A stretch of 64,000 nt of DNA from CAZOZP01 sp964584325 (GCA_964584325.1 CAZOZP010000006.1:1-64000); one strand, 5' to 3'; positions 44,606 to 54,744 are shown, counted from the stretch's first letter. Notes: generated by a model from the sequence alone, not told the origin. Numbers and translations are program-made.

Positions 44606-46027
44606 CTAAATTATTGCAGAACGAGTCCAACTGTTTCTTCCGTCATTCGGACTTGGGGCTCCGGCCGTAAAGAGAACCACGCTTCCGGTTTTTACCAGTC
44701 CGGCCTTTTTCAGTATTTCAGTTGCCATATTTACAAGCTCATCTTCATTATCAATATCTTCCATAAAATAAGACCGAATACCGTAATAAAGATTAAGCTT
44801 GTTCATAGTATCGAATGAATCAGATATTGCCACAACCGGGCAGGATGGCCGGAACTTGGAAATCATCTTTGCTTTCTTTCCGAAATGAGTAAACACAACA
44901 AGAATATCAGCAGAAATCTGACTTGCAATGTTAGTTATTGCCTTCCCCGTAGCATCAAAAATATTTTCCGTGAAATCATCAGGCACTATATATTTAGTCG
45001 GTATCTTGAACTCAGGATATTTCTCGGATTTCAGCAGAATATCATTCATAATCCTCACAGATTCCACCGGAAATTTACCTACAGACGTTTCCCCACTTAA
45101 CATAACTACATCTGTACCGTCAAATACCGCATTTGCTACGTCAGAGGCTTCAGCACGGGTAGGCACAGGATTATGAATCATAGATTCAAGCATCTGTGTT
45201 GCTGTTATTACAAGCTTGCCTGCTGAGTTGCATGCTTTAATAATAGATTTTTGAATAATAGGAACATCCTGCGATCCAAGTTCAACACCAAGATCGCCCC
45301 TGGCAACCATAATACCGTCGCTTACTCTCAGAATATCTTCAAAATTATCTACTGCTTCCTTTTTCTCTATCTTTGCAATTACAGGAAGATTAAATCCTTT
45401 CTGCAACAAGTAACTCTTTATTTCTATTATATCCTTTGGTTCTCTAACAAAAGAAAGCGCTACATAATCAAGTCTGTAATTGAGCGCAAATTCAAGGTTC
45501 TCAAGGTCTTTCGGAGTTACAGAAGCTGTAGTCAGTTTCATGCCCGGCAGATTCATTCCTTTCTTAGGTTTGAGTATTCCTCCTTCAAGGATTTCACAGA
45601 TTACCGAGTTCCCTGTTTTAGCAGTTACCGCAAGATGAATAAGTCCGTCATCAATCAAAATTCTATCGCCGATATTTGCATCTTGAGGAAGAAGTTTATA
45701 CGAAGTGGAAACTATATCTTTTGTTCCCGGTAAATCTTCTGCAGTAATTTCTATTAAGTTGCCTTTAACTAATTCGATTTCAGGCGCAGAAAGTTCTCCG
45801 ATTCTGATTTTTGGGCCCTGAAGATCCTGAAGAACCGATATAGGCAGCTGAGTTTCACGGCAAACTTCTTCAACAATATTAAAGTATTTTGCAAACTCTT
45901 CTTTAGTTCCGTGTGAAAAATTAAGTCTGACTGCATCTGCGCCGGCCTTTACCATTTTTGTCAGAACCTGGACGTCGGCTGAGGCCGGCCCTAAAGTGGT
46001 AATGATTTTGGTTTTTGAATTATTCAA
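44606..46027 (-). CDS. pyk: Pyruvate kinase
   Basis: The start is TTG (46025-46027), supported by AGAGGA five bases upstream. The 473-residue protein begins with TLGPAS (12-17), AVRLNFSHG, and has the active-site signature VIAKIEKKEAVDNFEDIL followed by MVARGDLGVEL and TQMLESM. The C-terminal allosteric-type domain ends with the GxxxxxGxT-like AGAPSPNDGRNSW region. It converts phosphoenolpyruvate and ADP to pyruvate and ATP. It lies 10 bases after the Lon-like gene and 10 before amrS, so a co-transcribed run is likely. Confidence 0.97.
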   Translation of the reverse strand: MNNSKTKIITTLGPASADVQVLTKMVKAGADAVRLNFSHGTKEEFAKYFNIVEEVCRETQLPISVLQDLQGPKIRIGELSAPEIELVKGNLIEITAEDLPGTKDIVSTSYKLLPQDANIGDRILIDDGLIHLAVTAKTGNSVICEILEGGILKPKKGMNLPGMKLTTASVTPKDLENLEFALNYRLDYVALSFVREPKDIIEIKSYLLQKGFNLPVIAKIEKKEAVDNFEDILRVSDGIMVARGDLGVELGSQDVPIIQKSIIKACNSAGKLVITATQMLESMIHNPVPTRAEASDVANAVFDGTDVVMLSGETSVGKFPVESVRIMNDILLKSEKYPEFKIPTKYIVPDDFTENIFDATGKAITNIASQISADILVVFTHFGKKAKMISKFRPSCPVVAISDSFDTMNKLNLYYGIRSYFMEDIDNEDELVNMATEILKKAGLVKTGSVVLFTAGAPSPNDGRNSWTRSAII

Positions 46028-46036
46028 TTTATCCTC

Positions 46037-48490
46037 TCATTTCTTTAATTTCTTTTTTGACAATTTCTTTTCTTTTGAGATTCCGTCTCGCATTAGTTCC
46101 TTCATTTCAATAAGTCTTTTTTCAACTCTTCCGTAAACCGTACCGGAAAGAAATAAACCGTCATGTTTCATCTCACAAGCCTTAACGCCGGTAATAATTT
46201 CAACGGCATCAGTAATTGAAGAAACAGGATATATGTGGAATTTCTTTTCAGATACTGCATTAATCACATCATCATTCAGCATTAGGTCTTTAACATTAAG
46301 ACGAGGCAGTATTACTCCCTGGGTGCCGGTAAGTCCTCTCGAATTACAGATTTCAAAAAAGCCTTCAATCTTTTCATTTATTCCGCCTATCGGCTGAATA
46401 TCTCCTTTCTGATTTACTGACCCGGTAATGGCAATTGACTGCTTAATCGGGATATCGCTCATACATGAAATAAGTGCGCATATCTCTGCTGCCGATGCAC
46501 TGTCGCCGTCAATCATTCCATACCCTTGTTCAAATACAATATTGGCTGAAAACGAGAGAGGATGCCTTCTGCCAAAAATTTCTCTGAAGTAGCCATTTAT
46601 AATATGGATTCCCTTATCGTGTGAACTTCCGCTTAATCCCGATTCTCTTTCCACATTAATAATATTGCCTGCGCCCAGAGAAACTGCGGCTGTTATCCTT
46701 ACCGGTTTACCGAATGAATAACGTCCTGCATCATAAACCGCAAGGCCGTTTACCTGCCCAAGTCTTTCCCCTTGAGTATCAATCAGGATAGTTCCGTTTT
46801 CTATCATTTCCAAAATTTTCGTTTCCATCAGCGAATGTCTTTCGCGAATGGATTCGTGTGCTTGCCTGATATGAACTGCTTTAACTGTCTTACTTTTATC
46901 TGTTCGTGCCCAAAAGTCGGCTTCCCTTGCAAGATCTCCGATTTCAGCGAACCTGGCTGTAAGTTTGTTTTGATTGCCTGCATAACGTGCCGCATATTCA
47001 AGGATTTTGATAACTGCATCCTGTTCAAAATCCCTCAAATTCTGCTTTGTCACAAGTTTTTTCAAAACTCTTACATATTCTGTTATAAGTTTATCGTCTC
47101 GGTTGATTTCGTAATCAAATTCGGCTTTAATCTTGAATATCTTGTTGAAATCTTCCTCAACTTCTGAAAGAACCGAATAAATATAATTATTTCCTATCAT
47201 AATAATTTTCGTGTTAAGCTCTATTGGCTCAGGTTTCATTGCTGATGGAGAAAGGAATCCGATGGCATTATCATTAATTTCAAGTTTTCCGTATAGCAGA
47301 ACTCTTTTAAGAGCAGCCCAGACACCCGGTTCTGAGAATGCTTCAATTGCCTTTACTATCAGAAACCCCCCGTTAGCTCTTAACAAAGCACCGGCCTTTA
47401 TGTTTCTGAAATCAGTAAACCAGTTTCCCTCGCCGTCGGAATACTTTTCGATAACCCCGAACATATTATTATAGTTAGGAGTTGTTTCAATCACAACTGG
47501 TCTTTCATTTGTCTTTGAATTATCTAAAATCACATTAGCGTCATAAATATCAAGTGACCCGAATACAGCATATTCACCTTCCTTTTCACCCGGCGAAGAT
47601 TTAAAGGATTCCAGATTATCCAAAATGTCTTCTTCCATCTGATCAAGAAAATCATGTACTTTTTTATTCGGATAATTCTCGCGTAAGCCTTCACCAGCCC
47701 CTTTTATAATATACTTAATTTCATCCTTTTCCAACTTTGAAATTTCATCTTGGAATTCCTTGTTTATTTTCATTGATTCCTTGAAAACAATCTGAAGGTC
47801 TTCCTGATACTCATTGTATTTCTTAACAATGTTTTTTGCTTTAGTACGGGTTAGCACATTTTCTTCAATAAGCTCGTTAATTTGCTGAATATAGACCGGT
47901 TTTTCATTTACTACGGCAAAAATCTCAGGACGAGCAGATTCTCCTACCTGCAGCTGCCCGAGTGTAAAACTGTTTTTCTTCAGTTTTTCCTCGAATTTGG
48001 ACATAAGTATATTCTGCTTTTCACCGAATTCATTTATTATCTTTTTCTTTTTAGAGGTAAATCTTGAACTTTCAAGAACCATTGGAATCTGTTTCTGCAG
48101 AAATTTGATTGAAGATGACAAGTCCTGCTTAAATTTTACTCCTTCGCCGGCATTAAAAACCAGAAGAATTGGTCTGTCAGGATCTTTAAAATTATTAACA
48201 TAAACGTAATCTGACAGTTTAGGTTTTTCAGGATTAAGCTTTTCCAACACTTTTTGAATTGTAGTAAACTTTCCTGTACCGGAAATTCCGGTCACAAATA
48301 TGTTGTACCCAATCTGATGAATATCAACACCCAGTCTGATGGCCGCTAGAGCTTTTTCCTGGCCGATAATCTCTTCGCTCGGTTTGATTTCCTTCGTAGT
48401 CTTTAAACTTATTGCTTCTGAAGGGCAGGTCCACTTTAATTCTTCCGGGTTTAATTCCGAATGCCTCTTTGCTTTAATGTAATCTGACAT
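46037..48490 (-). CDS. Lon-like ATP-dependent protease
   Basis: The 817-residue protein has an AAA domain with Walker A GISGTGKFT (~68-76), an inserted helical region in the middle, and a C-terminal Lon protease domain with the Ser/Lys dyad: MIDGDSASAAE (Ser664) and GGINEKIEG (Lys707). It lacks the N-terminal substrate-binding domain of LonA and fits the AAA_32/LonB-like family. It should degrade proteins in the cytoplasm; an ATG precedes SDYIKAKRH with GGGT upstream. It is the first gene of the minus-strand run with pyk and amrS. Confidence 0.9.
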   Translation of the reverse strand: MSDYIKAKRHSELNPEELKWTCPSEAISLKTTKEIKPSEEIIGQEKALAAIRLGVDIHQIGYNIFVTGISGTGKFTTIQKVLEKLNPEKPKLSDYVYVNNFKDPDRPILLVFNAGEGVKFKQDLSSSIKFLQKQIPMVLESSRFTSKKKKIINEFGEKQNILMSKFEEKLKKNSFTLGQLQVGESARPEIFAVVNEKPVYIQQINELIEENVLTRTKAKNIVKKYNEYQEDLQIVFKESMKINKEFQDEISKLEKDEIKYIIKGAGEGLRENYPNKKVHDFLDQMEEDILDNLESFKSSPGEKEGEYAVFGSLDIYDANVILDNSKTNERPVVIETTPNYNNMFGVIEKYSDGEGNWFTDFRNIKAGALLRANGGFLIVKAIEAFSEPGVWAALKRVLLYGKLEINDNAIGFLSPSAMKPEPIELNTKIIMIGNNYIYSVLSEVEEDFNKIFKIKAEFDYEINRDDKLITEYVRVLKKLVTKQNLRDFEQDAVIKILEYAARYAGNQNKLTARFAEIGDLAREADFWARTDKSKTVKAVHIRQAHESIRERHSLMETKILEMIENGTILIDTQGERLGQVNGLAVYDAGRYSFGKPVRITAAVSLGAGNIINVERESGLSGSSHDKGIHIINGYFREIFGRRHPLSFSANIVFEQGYGMIDGDSASAAEICALISCMSDIPIKQSIAITGSVNQKGDIQPIGGINEKIEGFFEICNSRGLTGTQGVILPRLNVKDLMLNDDVINAVSEKKFHIYPVSSITDAVEIITGVKACEMKHDGLFLSGTVYGRVEKRLIEMKELMRDGISKEKKLSKKKLKK

Positions 48491-48531
48491 ATTTACCCGT
48501 AATTAATTACAATTATTCATTATTCAAATTT

Positions 48532-48580
48532 AACCCAAATTTATCATTGAAAAAAAAATAATGATAAATAATTAGGATTA
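48532..48580. repeat. Degraded copy of the dispersed inverted repeat
   Basis: AACCCAAATTTATCATTGA (48532-48550) matches the left arm of the element at 2639-2657 at 18 of 19 positions. A core stem remains (48539-48548 with 48560-48569), around an 11-base loop. The outer right arm (AATTAGGATTA) has decayed relative to copy 1 (TTTGGGTTTAA). It lies in the divergent spacer between the Lon-like gene and mfd. Confidence 0.7.
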
Positions 48581-48599
48581 AGGTTTAATAGTATTTTCG

Positions 48600-48607
48600 T
48601 ATTTTTG
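48600..48607 (+). promoter_or_regulatory. Bacteroidota-type -7 box upstream of mfd
   Basis: TATTTTTG matches TAnnTTTG and lies 20 bases before the mfd ATG, leaving a short leader with no Shine-Dalgarno sequence. A matching -33 element was not identified. Confidence 0.4.
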
Positions 48608-48627
48608 TCTTTTATTTTTCATAGTTA

Positions 48628-51600
48628 ATGCAACACAGCCACATAAAAAAAATATTCTCTTCAGATTCTTTTAAAGATATTCGCAAAGAACTGAAAAAAC
48701 TTAAACAGATCGGGAACCGGGCTAAAATCTCCCGGCTGCCCGGTTCTTACAGAACATTGTTTGCTTCCAATCTTCTGAAGGATTTTAGCGGAATTTTATT
48801 GCTTCTGCCTGATATTCAATCTGTGAGCGAAACTTTTGTAGAGCTAAACATACTTGGACACGAAGATGAATGCCTTGCTGCCGATAATCTTGAACCCGAA
48901 CACATACAGGCAATCATTTCTGCTTTAAGAAAAAAAGAGAAGTTTATTCTTGTTGCTCCATATGACATACTCAAAATTAAAATGCCTCCTGAGCTGAAAC
49001 TACTTAATGAAAGCACTTCAATAAAACAAGGATCGGAATTCTCCTATAATGACCTAACGGACTACCTTAGCCTTATCGGATATCAGAAAGAAAAATTTAT
49101 TGAATCTCGCGGGGAATACTCCGTAAGAGGTTCTATTATAGATTTTTGGTCATACAGCGAAAGATATCCGTGCAGACTTGAATTCGACGGAGATTTTATT
49201 GAATCAATCAGATATTTTGATATTGAATCACAAAGATCACTTGGAAAAGTTGAATCAGTTACACTTTCTGCCGAGCTTGATTTCGGAAATCCTGAAAATA
49301 CAGCAACAGTATTTGATTACCTTGATTCTCCTCTGGTTATCGCTGATGAACTACAGATTAATGAGATGTTCAGAAATGAAGTTAAAAAGGAAATACAAAG
49401 AGACGATTATAGTGATTTAGACGATGAGCTTAAAAATGAAATTTTTGAAGGAACTTTACCTTCCGAAAAACTCTTTTCTGCAGATGCTTCTGAAAAGTTT
49501 ATTCTGAACGAATACAAATCCGAAAAGGAAATTTTATCAGGAGACGCATTTTGGGTTATGGAGTCGTTTCAAGGTGATTCTGAAGGATTTATTAACCTGA
49601 ATACTTTTCATGCACCGTCAGTACATTCAAATTATGACATACTTTTTAAAACAATCGGGAAATATCTTGCTGAAAAATATTCAGTATGCATAAGCGTTGA
49701 GAATGAACTTCAGCTTAAAAGAATGAAGGATCTTCTTGCCGGAATTAACGAAGAATTTGGCCGGTTTATTGAGGAAGAATCTGTTAGCTTTGAAATACTG
49801 CCTATAAGGGAAGGATTTCTGTCTAAAACAGAAAAGCTTCTTGTGTTATCTGATTATCAGATTTTCGACAAGCCTTACCGAACACGGATTTCGAAGAGAC
49901 AGCTTAAAAAGAAATCCAAGATGAACGATCTTTCAACAATTCAGAAGGGTGATTACATTGTTCACGAATCTTTCGGAATCGGCCGGTATATCGGACTGGA
50001 AACCATAAAAATCGGAATGGTAGAACAGGAATCGATTAAAATTCAGTATGCCGGCGATGGTATTGTCTATGTTAATATGAATTATCTGTCTCTGGTTAAA
50101 AAATACAGTTCTGCTGAAAACGTTCAACCACAGCTTTCCGTAATTGGCTCAAACGAATGGAGTAAAACAAAATCCAGAGTTAAAACAAAAATAAAAGAAG
50201 CCGCTCGTGATTTGATCAATATATATGCTAAGCGAAAAGCAGCAACCGGATTTTCCTTCAGTGGTGATTCAATCTGGCAAAAAGAACTCGAAGCATCCTT
50301 CTTCTATGAAGACACACCGGATCAGGAAAAAGTTACTGAAGAGGTAAAAACCGATATGGAAAGTTGCAATCCTATGGACCGGCTTGTGTGCGGAGATGTA
50401 GGATTCGGAAAAACTGAAATTGCCGTAAGAGCAGCATTTAAAGCCGTTAGCGATAATAAACAGGTAGCTTTGCTTGTTCCTACTACAATTCTCGCTGAAC
50501 AGCATTTTAACACATTTATTAACAGACTCAATCAATTCCCGGTTAAAGTGCATGTATTATCCAGATTCCAGTCTGCAGCCAGACAAAAAGAAACTATTGC
50601 ATCACTTAAAGAAGGGAAAATAGATATTATAATCGGTACCCACAGACTGCTTTCAAAAGATGTTGAGTTTAAAGATCTCGGACTGCTGATTATTGACGAA
50701 GAACACCGATTCGGTGTAATGGCCAAAGAAAAACTGAAGCTATTCAAGGCAGAAGTTGACACACTTACACTTACAGCAACCCCTATTCCGAGAACATTGA
50801 ACCTGTCTCTCCTTGGCGCCAGGGATCTTTCTTTAATTGCAACACCTCCGCCTAACCGTCAGCCGATAATTACTAAAGTAGAAGTCTTCGACATTCAGAA
50901 AATACGAAAATGGATACTTGATGAAACAGGAAGACAAGGACAAATATTTTTTGTACACGACAGGGTTCAGTCAATTAGAAAATTAAGTGCATACATACAA
51001 CGTTATATTCCTGAAGTGAAAATCGGAATAGCCCATGGCCAGATGAAACCCGCTGAACTGGAAGATGTTATTTACAAATTCCTCCACAAGGAATATGACA
51101 TGCTTCTAGCAACAAAAATAATCGAATCCGGCATAGACATCCCTAATGTTAACACCATTATAATTAATAGAGCCGACAGATTCGGACTGGCAGAACTTCA
51201 TCAGCTGAGAGGCCGCGTTGGAAGATCCGATAGAAAAGCTTTCGCTTATTTTATAGTCCCTTCTCTCGAAACTATCAGCAAAAAGGCAATTAGACGCCTC
51301 GCCGCAGTGGAAGAATATTCTGAACTCGGCGAGGGATTCAACCTTGCCATGCGTGACCTGGAAATCCGTGGGGCGGGAAATCTACTCGGAACAGAACAAA
51401 GCGGTGCTGTTGATGCTGTCGGTTTTGAAATGTATGTTAAACTACTCGATGAGGCAGTTGAAGAACTTAAACTTGGAGAATTCAGAAATATTTTTTCCGG
51501 CTTGCCGAAAGCAAAGGAAAGAAGCGAACCATCTATTGATACATATTTTGAAATAGGGATTCCTAATAGTTTTATGCCGGATCAATCTGACAGATTAAAC

Positions 51601-51999
51601 TATTATCGCTTATTATTCTCTATGAAGGATATTTCTGAACTAAAAGAAATTGAGGAAGAAATGACTGACAGATTCGGCAGACTTCCGGAAATCATTATTA
51701 GAACACTGCTCTGCGCCAAACTGAGATATTACGCTTCTATTGCTCTGTTTGAACGAGTGATAATCAATCTCGATAAAATTACCGTTATACTGCCTAAAGC
51801 AGAAAAAACGCAATTCTACGAAGATCATTTTAAGGATTTTATGCAGCTTATAATGACAGATTATCAGAAATCATTTAAGTTTGTCCAGGTGAAAGAAACT
51901 ATGAAAACCGAAATGACAAACACATTTAAGTTTCCTGAACAAGCCGTAGAATTTATTATCGAGTTTTCAGCTAAAGTTGCAAAAATGATTTCTCCATAA
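48628..51999 (+). CDS. mfd: Transcription-repair coupling factor Mfd
   Basis: The 1123-residue protein (usual length about 1150) has the UvrB-homology N-terminal part (SRGEYSVRGSIIDFWSY), an RNA-polymerase-interaction CarD/RID-like domain (GDYIVHESFGIGRYIGLE), a RecG-like helicase core with Walker A CGDVGFGKTE and DEEH box, the HRLL and QLRGRVGRS motifs, and a C-terminal TRCF domain. It removes stalled RNA polymerase at DNA lesions and recruits UvrA. The start is ATG. All helicase motifs are intact. Confidence 0.97.
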   Translation: MQHSHIKKIFSSDSFKDIRKELKKLKQIGNRAKISRLPGSYRTLFASNLLKDFSGILLLLPDIQSVSETFVELNILGHEDECLAADNLEPEHIQAIISALRKKEKFILVAPYDILKIKMPPELKLLNESTSIKQGSEFSYNDLTDYLSLIGYQKEKFIESRGEYSVRGSIIDFWSYSERYPCRLEFDGDFIESIRYFDIESQRSLGKVESVTLSAELDFGNPENTATVFDYLDSPLVIADELQINEMFRNEVKKEIQRDDYSDLDDELKNEIFEGTLPSEKLFSADASEKFILNEYKSEKEILSGDAFWVMESFQGDSEGFINLNTFHAPSVHSNYDILFKTIGKYLAEKYSVCISVENELQLKRMKDLLAGINEEFGRFIEEESVSFEILPIREGFLSKTEKLLVLSDYQIFDKPYRTRISKRQLKKKSKMNDLSTIQKGDYIVHESFGIGRYIGLETIKIGMVEQESIKIQYAGDGIVYVNMNYLSLVKKYSSAENVQPQLSVIGSNEWSKTKSRVKTKIKEAARDLINIYAKRKAATGFSFSGDSIWQKELEASFFYEDTPDQEKVTEEVKTDMESCNPMDRLVCGDVGFGKTEIAVRAAFKAVSDNKQVALLVPTTILAEQHFNTFINRLNQFPVKVHVLSRFQSAARQKETIASLKEGKIDIIIGTHRLLSKDVEFKDLGLLIIDEEHRFGVMAKEKLKLFKAEVDTLTLTATPIPRTLNLSLLGARDLSLIATPPPNRQPIITKVEVFDIQKIRKWILDETGRQGQIFFVHDRVQSIRKLSAYIQRYIPEVKIGIAHGQMKPAELEDVIYKFLHKEYDMLLATKIIESGIDIPNVNTIIINRADRFGLAELHQLRGRVGRSDRKAFAYFIVPSLETISKKAIRRLAAVEEYSELGEGFNLAMRDLEIRGAGNLLGTEQSGAVDAVGFEMYVKLLDEAVEELKLGEFRNIFSGLPKAKERSEPSIDTYFEIGIPNSFMPDQSDRLNYYRLLFSMKDISELKEIEEEMTDRFGRLPEIIIRTLLCAKLRYYASIALFERVIINLDKITVILPKAEKTQFYEDHFKDFMQLIMTDYQKSFKFVQVKETMKTEMTNTFKFPEQAVEFIIEFSAKVAKMISP

Positions 52000-52067
52000 A
52001 CCTTATCTATTCAATAAACCTTAAATTCGGAAGCACACGTCAAGTTTTTTCTTTAATTTGTTTTTTG

Positions 52068-52075
52068 TATTTTTG
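52068..52075 (+). promoter_or_regulatory. Bacteroidota-type -7 box upstream of the M23 gene
   Basis: TATTTTTG (TAnnTTTG) in the context TTTTTTGTATTTTTGTT, 25 bases before the ATG at 52101, is nearly the same context as the box upstream of mfd. Placement of the -33 element is unclear. Confidence 0.4.
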
Positions 52076-52100
52076 TTCAGATAAAATATGATAGGAATGA

Positions 52101-52979
52101 ATGTCGAAATTCTACAAGTTTTCAGAAAAACTGCAGTATAAAGAAGTGATGGGACTTAAAAAGAGATTCGCTATTCTAGTGGTAATCCTTACGATTTTCA
52201 TAACAACCGCTGTCTTTTTCCTTTTTTCATACCTTAATCCTTCATCCAATATCAGTAAGCTGAAATTCCAGCAGCGGACACTAAAAGACAAATCTCAGGA
52301 AATTGTTCAGAATCTTTCTACTCTAGATGAAAAAACAACAGAAATTCTTAAACAAAACAGAGAACTTATTAATTCTGTTGATCTTGTATATCTCGGCGAA
52401 CAAAGCATTGAGACTGATTTAAATAGCGGAGAGTACGCAAGCATATCAACTCGAATAATTGAACAACAACTTGACAAAATTGATGACAGACTCAACAAAC
52501 TTGAAGAGAATCTCCTGGAATTAAGCTCGGCTTATTATCTCGAAGAGGCAGGAATGCTTAAATACAACGGTCTTATAAATTCAATTCCTGCCATTCTTCC
52601 GGCAAAAGCTCAGTTCTGCGTAAATTTTTCATCTGATTCACTGCAACCCCATAGAGGCATTGATCTGATTTTGAAAATGAACACCAGAATAAGTGCTACA
52701 GCCGATGGAATTGTTACATTTTCTGGCGTTGAGGGAAGCTTTGGACTTACAATAGTTATCAAACACGGCTTCGGTTATCATACGATATACAGTTGTTTGT
52801 CTAAATCTGAGGTCATTATCGGACAAAAAGTAAAAAGAGGAGAATTAATCGGCTTTTCAGGGAAAAGTTGTGTGAATTGCAGCGGTGAAAAACTGCATTA
52901 TGAAATCAGACACAATGGAGTTGCATTGAATCCGCTTAATTTTACTTTTAGCGATTTAAGACTTTTTGGCTCTATTTAG
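52101..52979 (+). CDS. LytM/M23 domain protein lacking both catalytic histidines
   Basis: The 292-residue protein has one membrane helix (~22-44), a periplasmic coiled coil (~55-145) and an M23 domain (~165-285). Zinc ligands are kept: HRGID (His184, Asp188) and LHYE (His266). The two catalytic histidines of LytM are not: the YxHL position reads YSCL (Cys232) and the first His of the HLH motif is Lys264 (EKLH). Cys257 and Cys260 are also unusual. It probably binds zinc and acts as a regulator or scaffold, like degenerate LytM factors such as EnvC, rather than cutting peptidoglycan. It lies 101 bases after mfd. Confidence 0.85.
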   Translation: MSKFYKFSEKLQYKEVMGLKKRFAILVVILTIFITTAVFFLFSYLNPSSNISKLKFQQRTLKDKSQEIVQNLSTLDEKTTEILKQNRELINSVDLVYLGEQSIETDLNSGEYASISTRIIEQQLDKIDDRLNKLEENLLELSSAYYLEEAGMLKYNGLINSIPAILPAKAQFCVNFSSDSLQPHRGIDLILKMNTRISATADGIVTFSGVEGSFGLTIVIKHGFGYHTIYSCLSKSEVIIGQKVKRGELIGFSGKSCVNCSGEKLHYEIRHNGVALNPLNFTFSDLRLFGSI

Positions 52980-53169
52980 TACAATATAATGTATGTTCTC
53001 ATATTTATATATGATTTAAATCAATTTCTATCTGTGTTTTTCAATAATTTTTCTTAATTTGTATATTATGTCTTATATTAGTGTCTTAAATTTCAAGTAA
53101 TTTTAGTGTGAAGATATTTTTTTTTGTATATTACTTTGACTTTTTTTCCAACTAAACCGGGGGTTCTAA

Positions 53170-54735
53170 ATGAAACCTATCTACAAAGCTGCATTAGCAG
53201 TGTTTTTATTTGTTTTTGTGTTCAATTCGGCATCTGTAGCTCAGTTAAATGAATATAGCTACAAAGCCGGATTACAGTTCCATATGCTTCTTATGGACGG
53301 TGATTTCAGTCATGATGAAGGCTACAAATTCTCTCCAATGGTTAGAGCATTCGGACGTTATGAATTAAGCCCTAAGTTCGATCTTGAAGCCGGTCTTGGC
53401 GTTGGGTTATTAAGAGGCAAAGACAGAATAAAGGATTATTATGAAATCAGAGTAATTCCTGTTGATGCCAGAGTCCTTTTCTCACCTATTCAAGATGAAA
53501 GATTTAATCCTTACATATATTTAGGTTTAGGATTAACTCATTTCGATGTAACAAACAAACCACAGTCTGTTAACAAAGTTAAAAGCCTCAGAAAATTCAA
53601 GCCTACAAAATCTTATGGCTGGACTGTATCTGTTCCTTTTGGTATAGGAACAGAAATAGCTGTTTCTGAATCTTTCCTTGCAGATGTGTCTCTCGGATAC
53701 ACCTACAACTTCCAGGACAGAATGGACTATTACAACAACTACAAATTTGATGAAAAAATAACCAACAATGACGGTTATTTGAATTTTGGTGTTGGCCTTG
53801 CTTATTCTCATTCAGCCAACAAAGACGTTGATAACGATGGTCTTCTAAACAGCGAAGAAAAAGCTCTTGGAACAGATCCTAAGAATCCTGACACAGACGG
53901 TGATGGCGTTTCTGACGGCGACGAAGTTAATAAGTACAAGACTAATCCTCTCAAAGCTGACACAGACGGCGACGGCTTAAGCGATTATGCTGAAGTTACT
54001 ACTTACAAAACTGATCCGAATAAAGCAGATACAGATGCTGACGGTATCAATGATTATGATGAAGTAATGACTTATAAAACTAATCCGAACAAAGCTGATT
54101 CCGATGGCGAAGGTCTTAATGACTATGATGAAATATTCAAATACAAGACTAACGCTAACAAAGCTGATTCCGATAGCGACGGCTTATCAGATCTTGAAGA
54201 AGTTAAACTTGGAACTAATCCTTTAGTTGCTGACTCAGACGGCGATGGTTTAACAGATGGCGACGAAGTTAACAAATACAAAACTAATCCTTTAGCTGCC
54301 GATACAGATAAGGGTACAGTTAACGACGGAGCAGAAGTTAAACGCGGAACAGATCCTCTTAACCCGAAAGATGATATTATTCTTGAAATGAAAGACAACA
54401 AAGTTGTTCTTGAAGGTATTACATTCAATTCAGGAAAAGCTGTTATTCTTCCTGAATCTGAAGACGTACTCAACAAGGCCCTCAATACTCTGAATGCATA
54501 TCCGAACCTCAAAGTTGAGATTAGAGGATATACAGATAGCAGAGGCAGCAGAGCTTTCAATAACAAACTCTCGAAAAACAGAGCACAGTCTGTTGTTGAT
54601 TGGTTGACTGCTAAAGGTGTTGACAAATCAAGACTCACAGCAAAAGGTTTCGGTCCGCTTGAACCGTTAGCATCTAATGATACTGAAGAAGGCAGAGCTC
54701 AGAACCGCAGAATCGAATTCGTGGTTACTAAATAA
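53170..54735 (+). CDS. OmpA-family protein with TSP3-type calcium repeats
   Basis: The 521-residue protein has a signal peptide ending SVAQ, an eight-strand-type barrel (~25-215), a run of Asp-rich thrombospondin type 3-like repeats (~218-400, DTDGDGLSD pattern), and a C-terminal OmpA domain (~405-521) with NLKVEIRGYTDSRGS and NNKLSKNRAQSVVDWL, where the conserved Asp and Arg bind peptidoglycan. It should link the outer membrane to the cell wall with a calcium-bound spacer in between. It is followed by a strong terminator and stands as a single gene. Confidence 0.93.
   Translation: MKPIYKAALAVFLFVFVFNSASVAQLNEYSYKAGLQFHMLLMDGDFSHDEGYKFSPMVRAFGRYELSPKFDLEAGLGVGLLRGKDRIKDYYEIRVIPVDARVLFSPIQDERFNPYIYLGLGLTHFDVTNKPQSVNKVKSLRKFKPTKSYGWTVSVPFGIGTEIAVSESFLADVSLGYTYNFQDRMDYYNNYKFDEKITNNDGYLNFGVGLAYSHSANKDVDNDGLLNSEEKALGTDPKNPDTDGDGVSDGDEVNKYKTNPLKADTDGDGLSDYAEVTTYKTDPNKADTDADGINDYDEVMTYKTNPNKADSDGEGLNDYDEIFKYKTNANKADSDSDGLSDLEEVKLGTNPLVADSDGDGLTDGDEVNKYKTNPLAADTDKGTVNDGAEVKRGTDPLNPKDDIILEMKDNKVVLEGITFNSGKAVILPESEDVLNKALNTLNAYPNLKVEIRGYTDSRGSRAFNNKLSKNRAQSVVDWLTAKGVDKSRLTAKGFGPLEPLASNDTEEGRAQNRRIEFVVTK
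53821..54375 (+). repeat. Imperfect coding repeats for TSP3-like calcium motifs
   Basis: About seven imperfect units of roughly 75 bases each encode DxDxDGxxD-type loops followed by EV-x-Y-KTNPLKAD-like linkers. At DNA level the units share GATGGCGACGGC-like cores. They are protein-coding repeats inside the OmpA-family gene, not a CRISPR array. Confidence 0.85.
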
Positions 54736-54744
54736 ATATAACTG

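Noticed and set aside
53821..54375. CRISPR-like array suggested by repeated units
   Set aside because: The repeats are in frame and encode Asp-rich calcium-binding loops in an OmpA-family gene; spacing and sequence vary as in coding repeats and there are no Cas genes.
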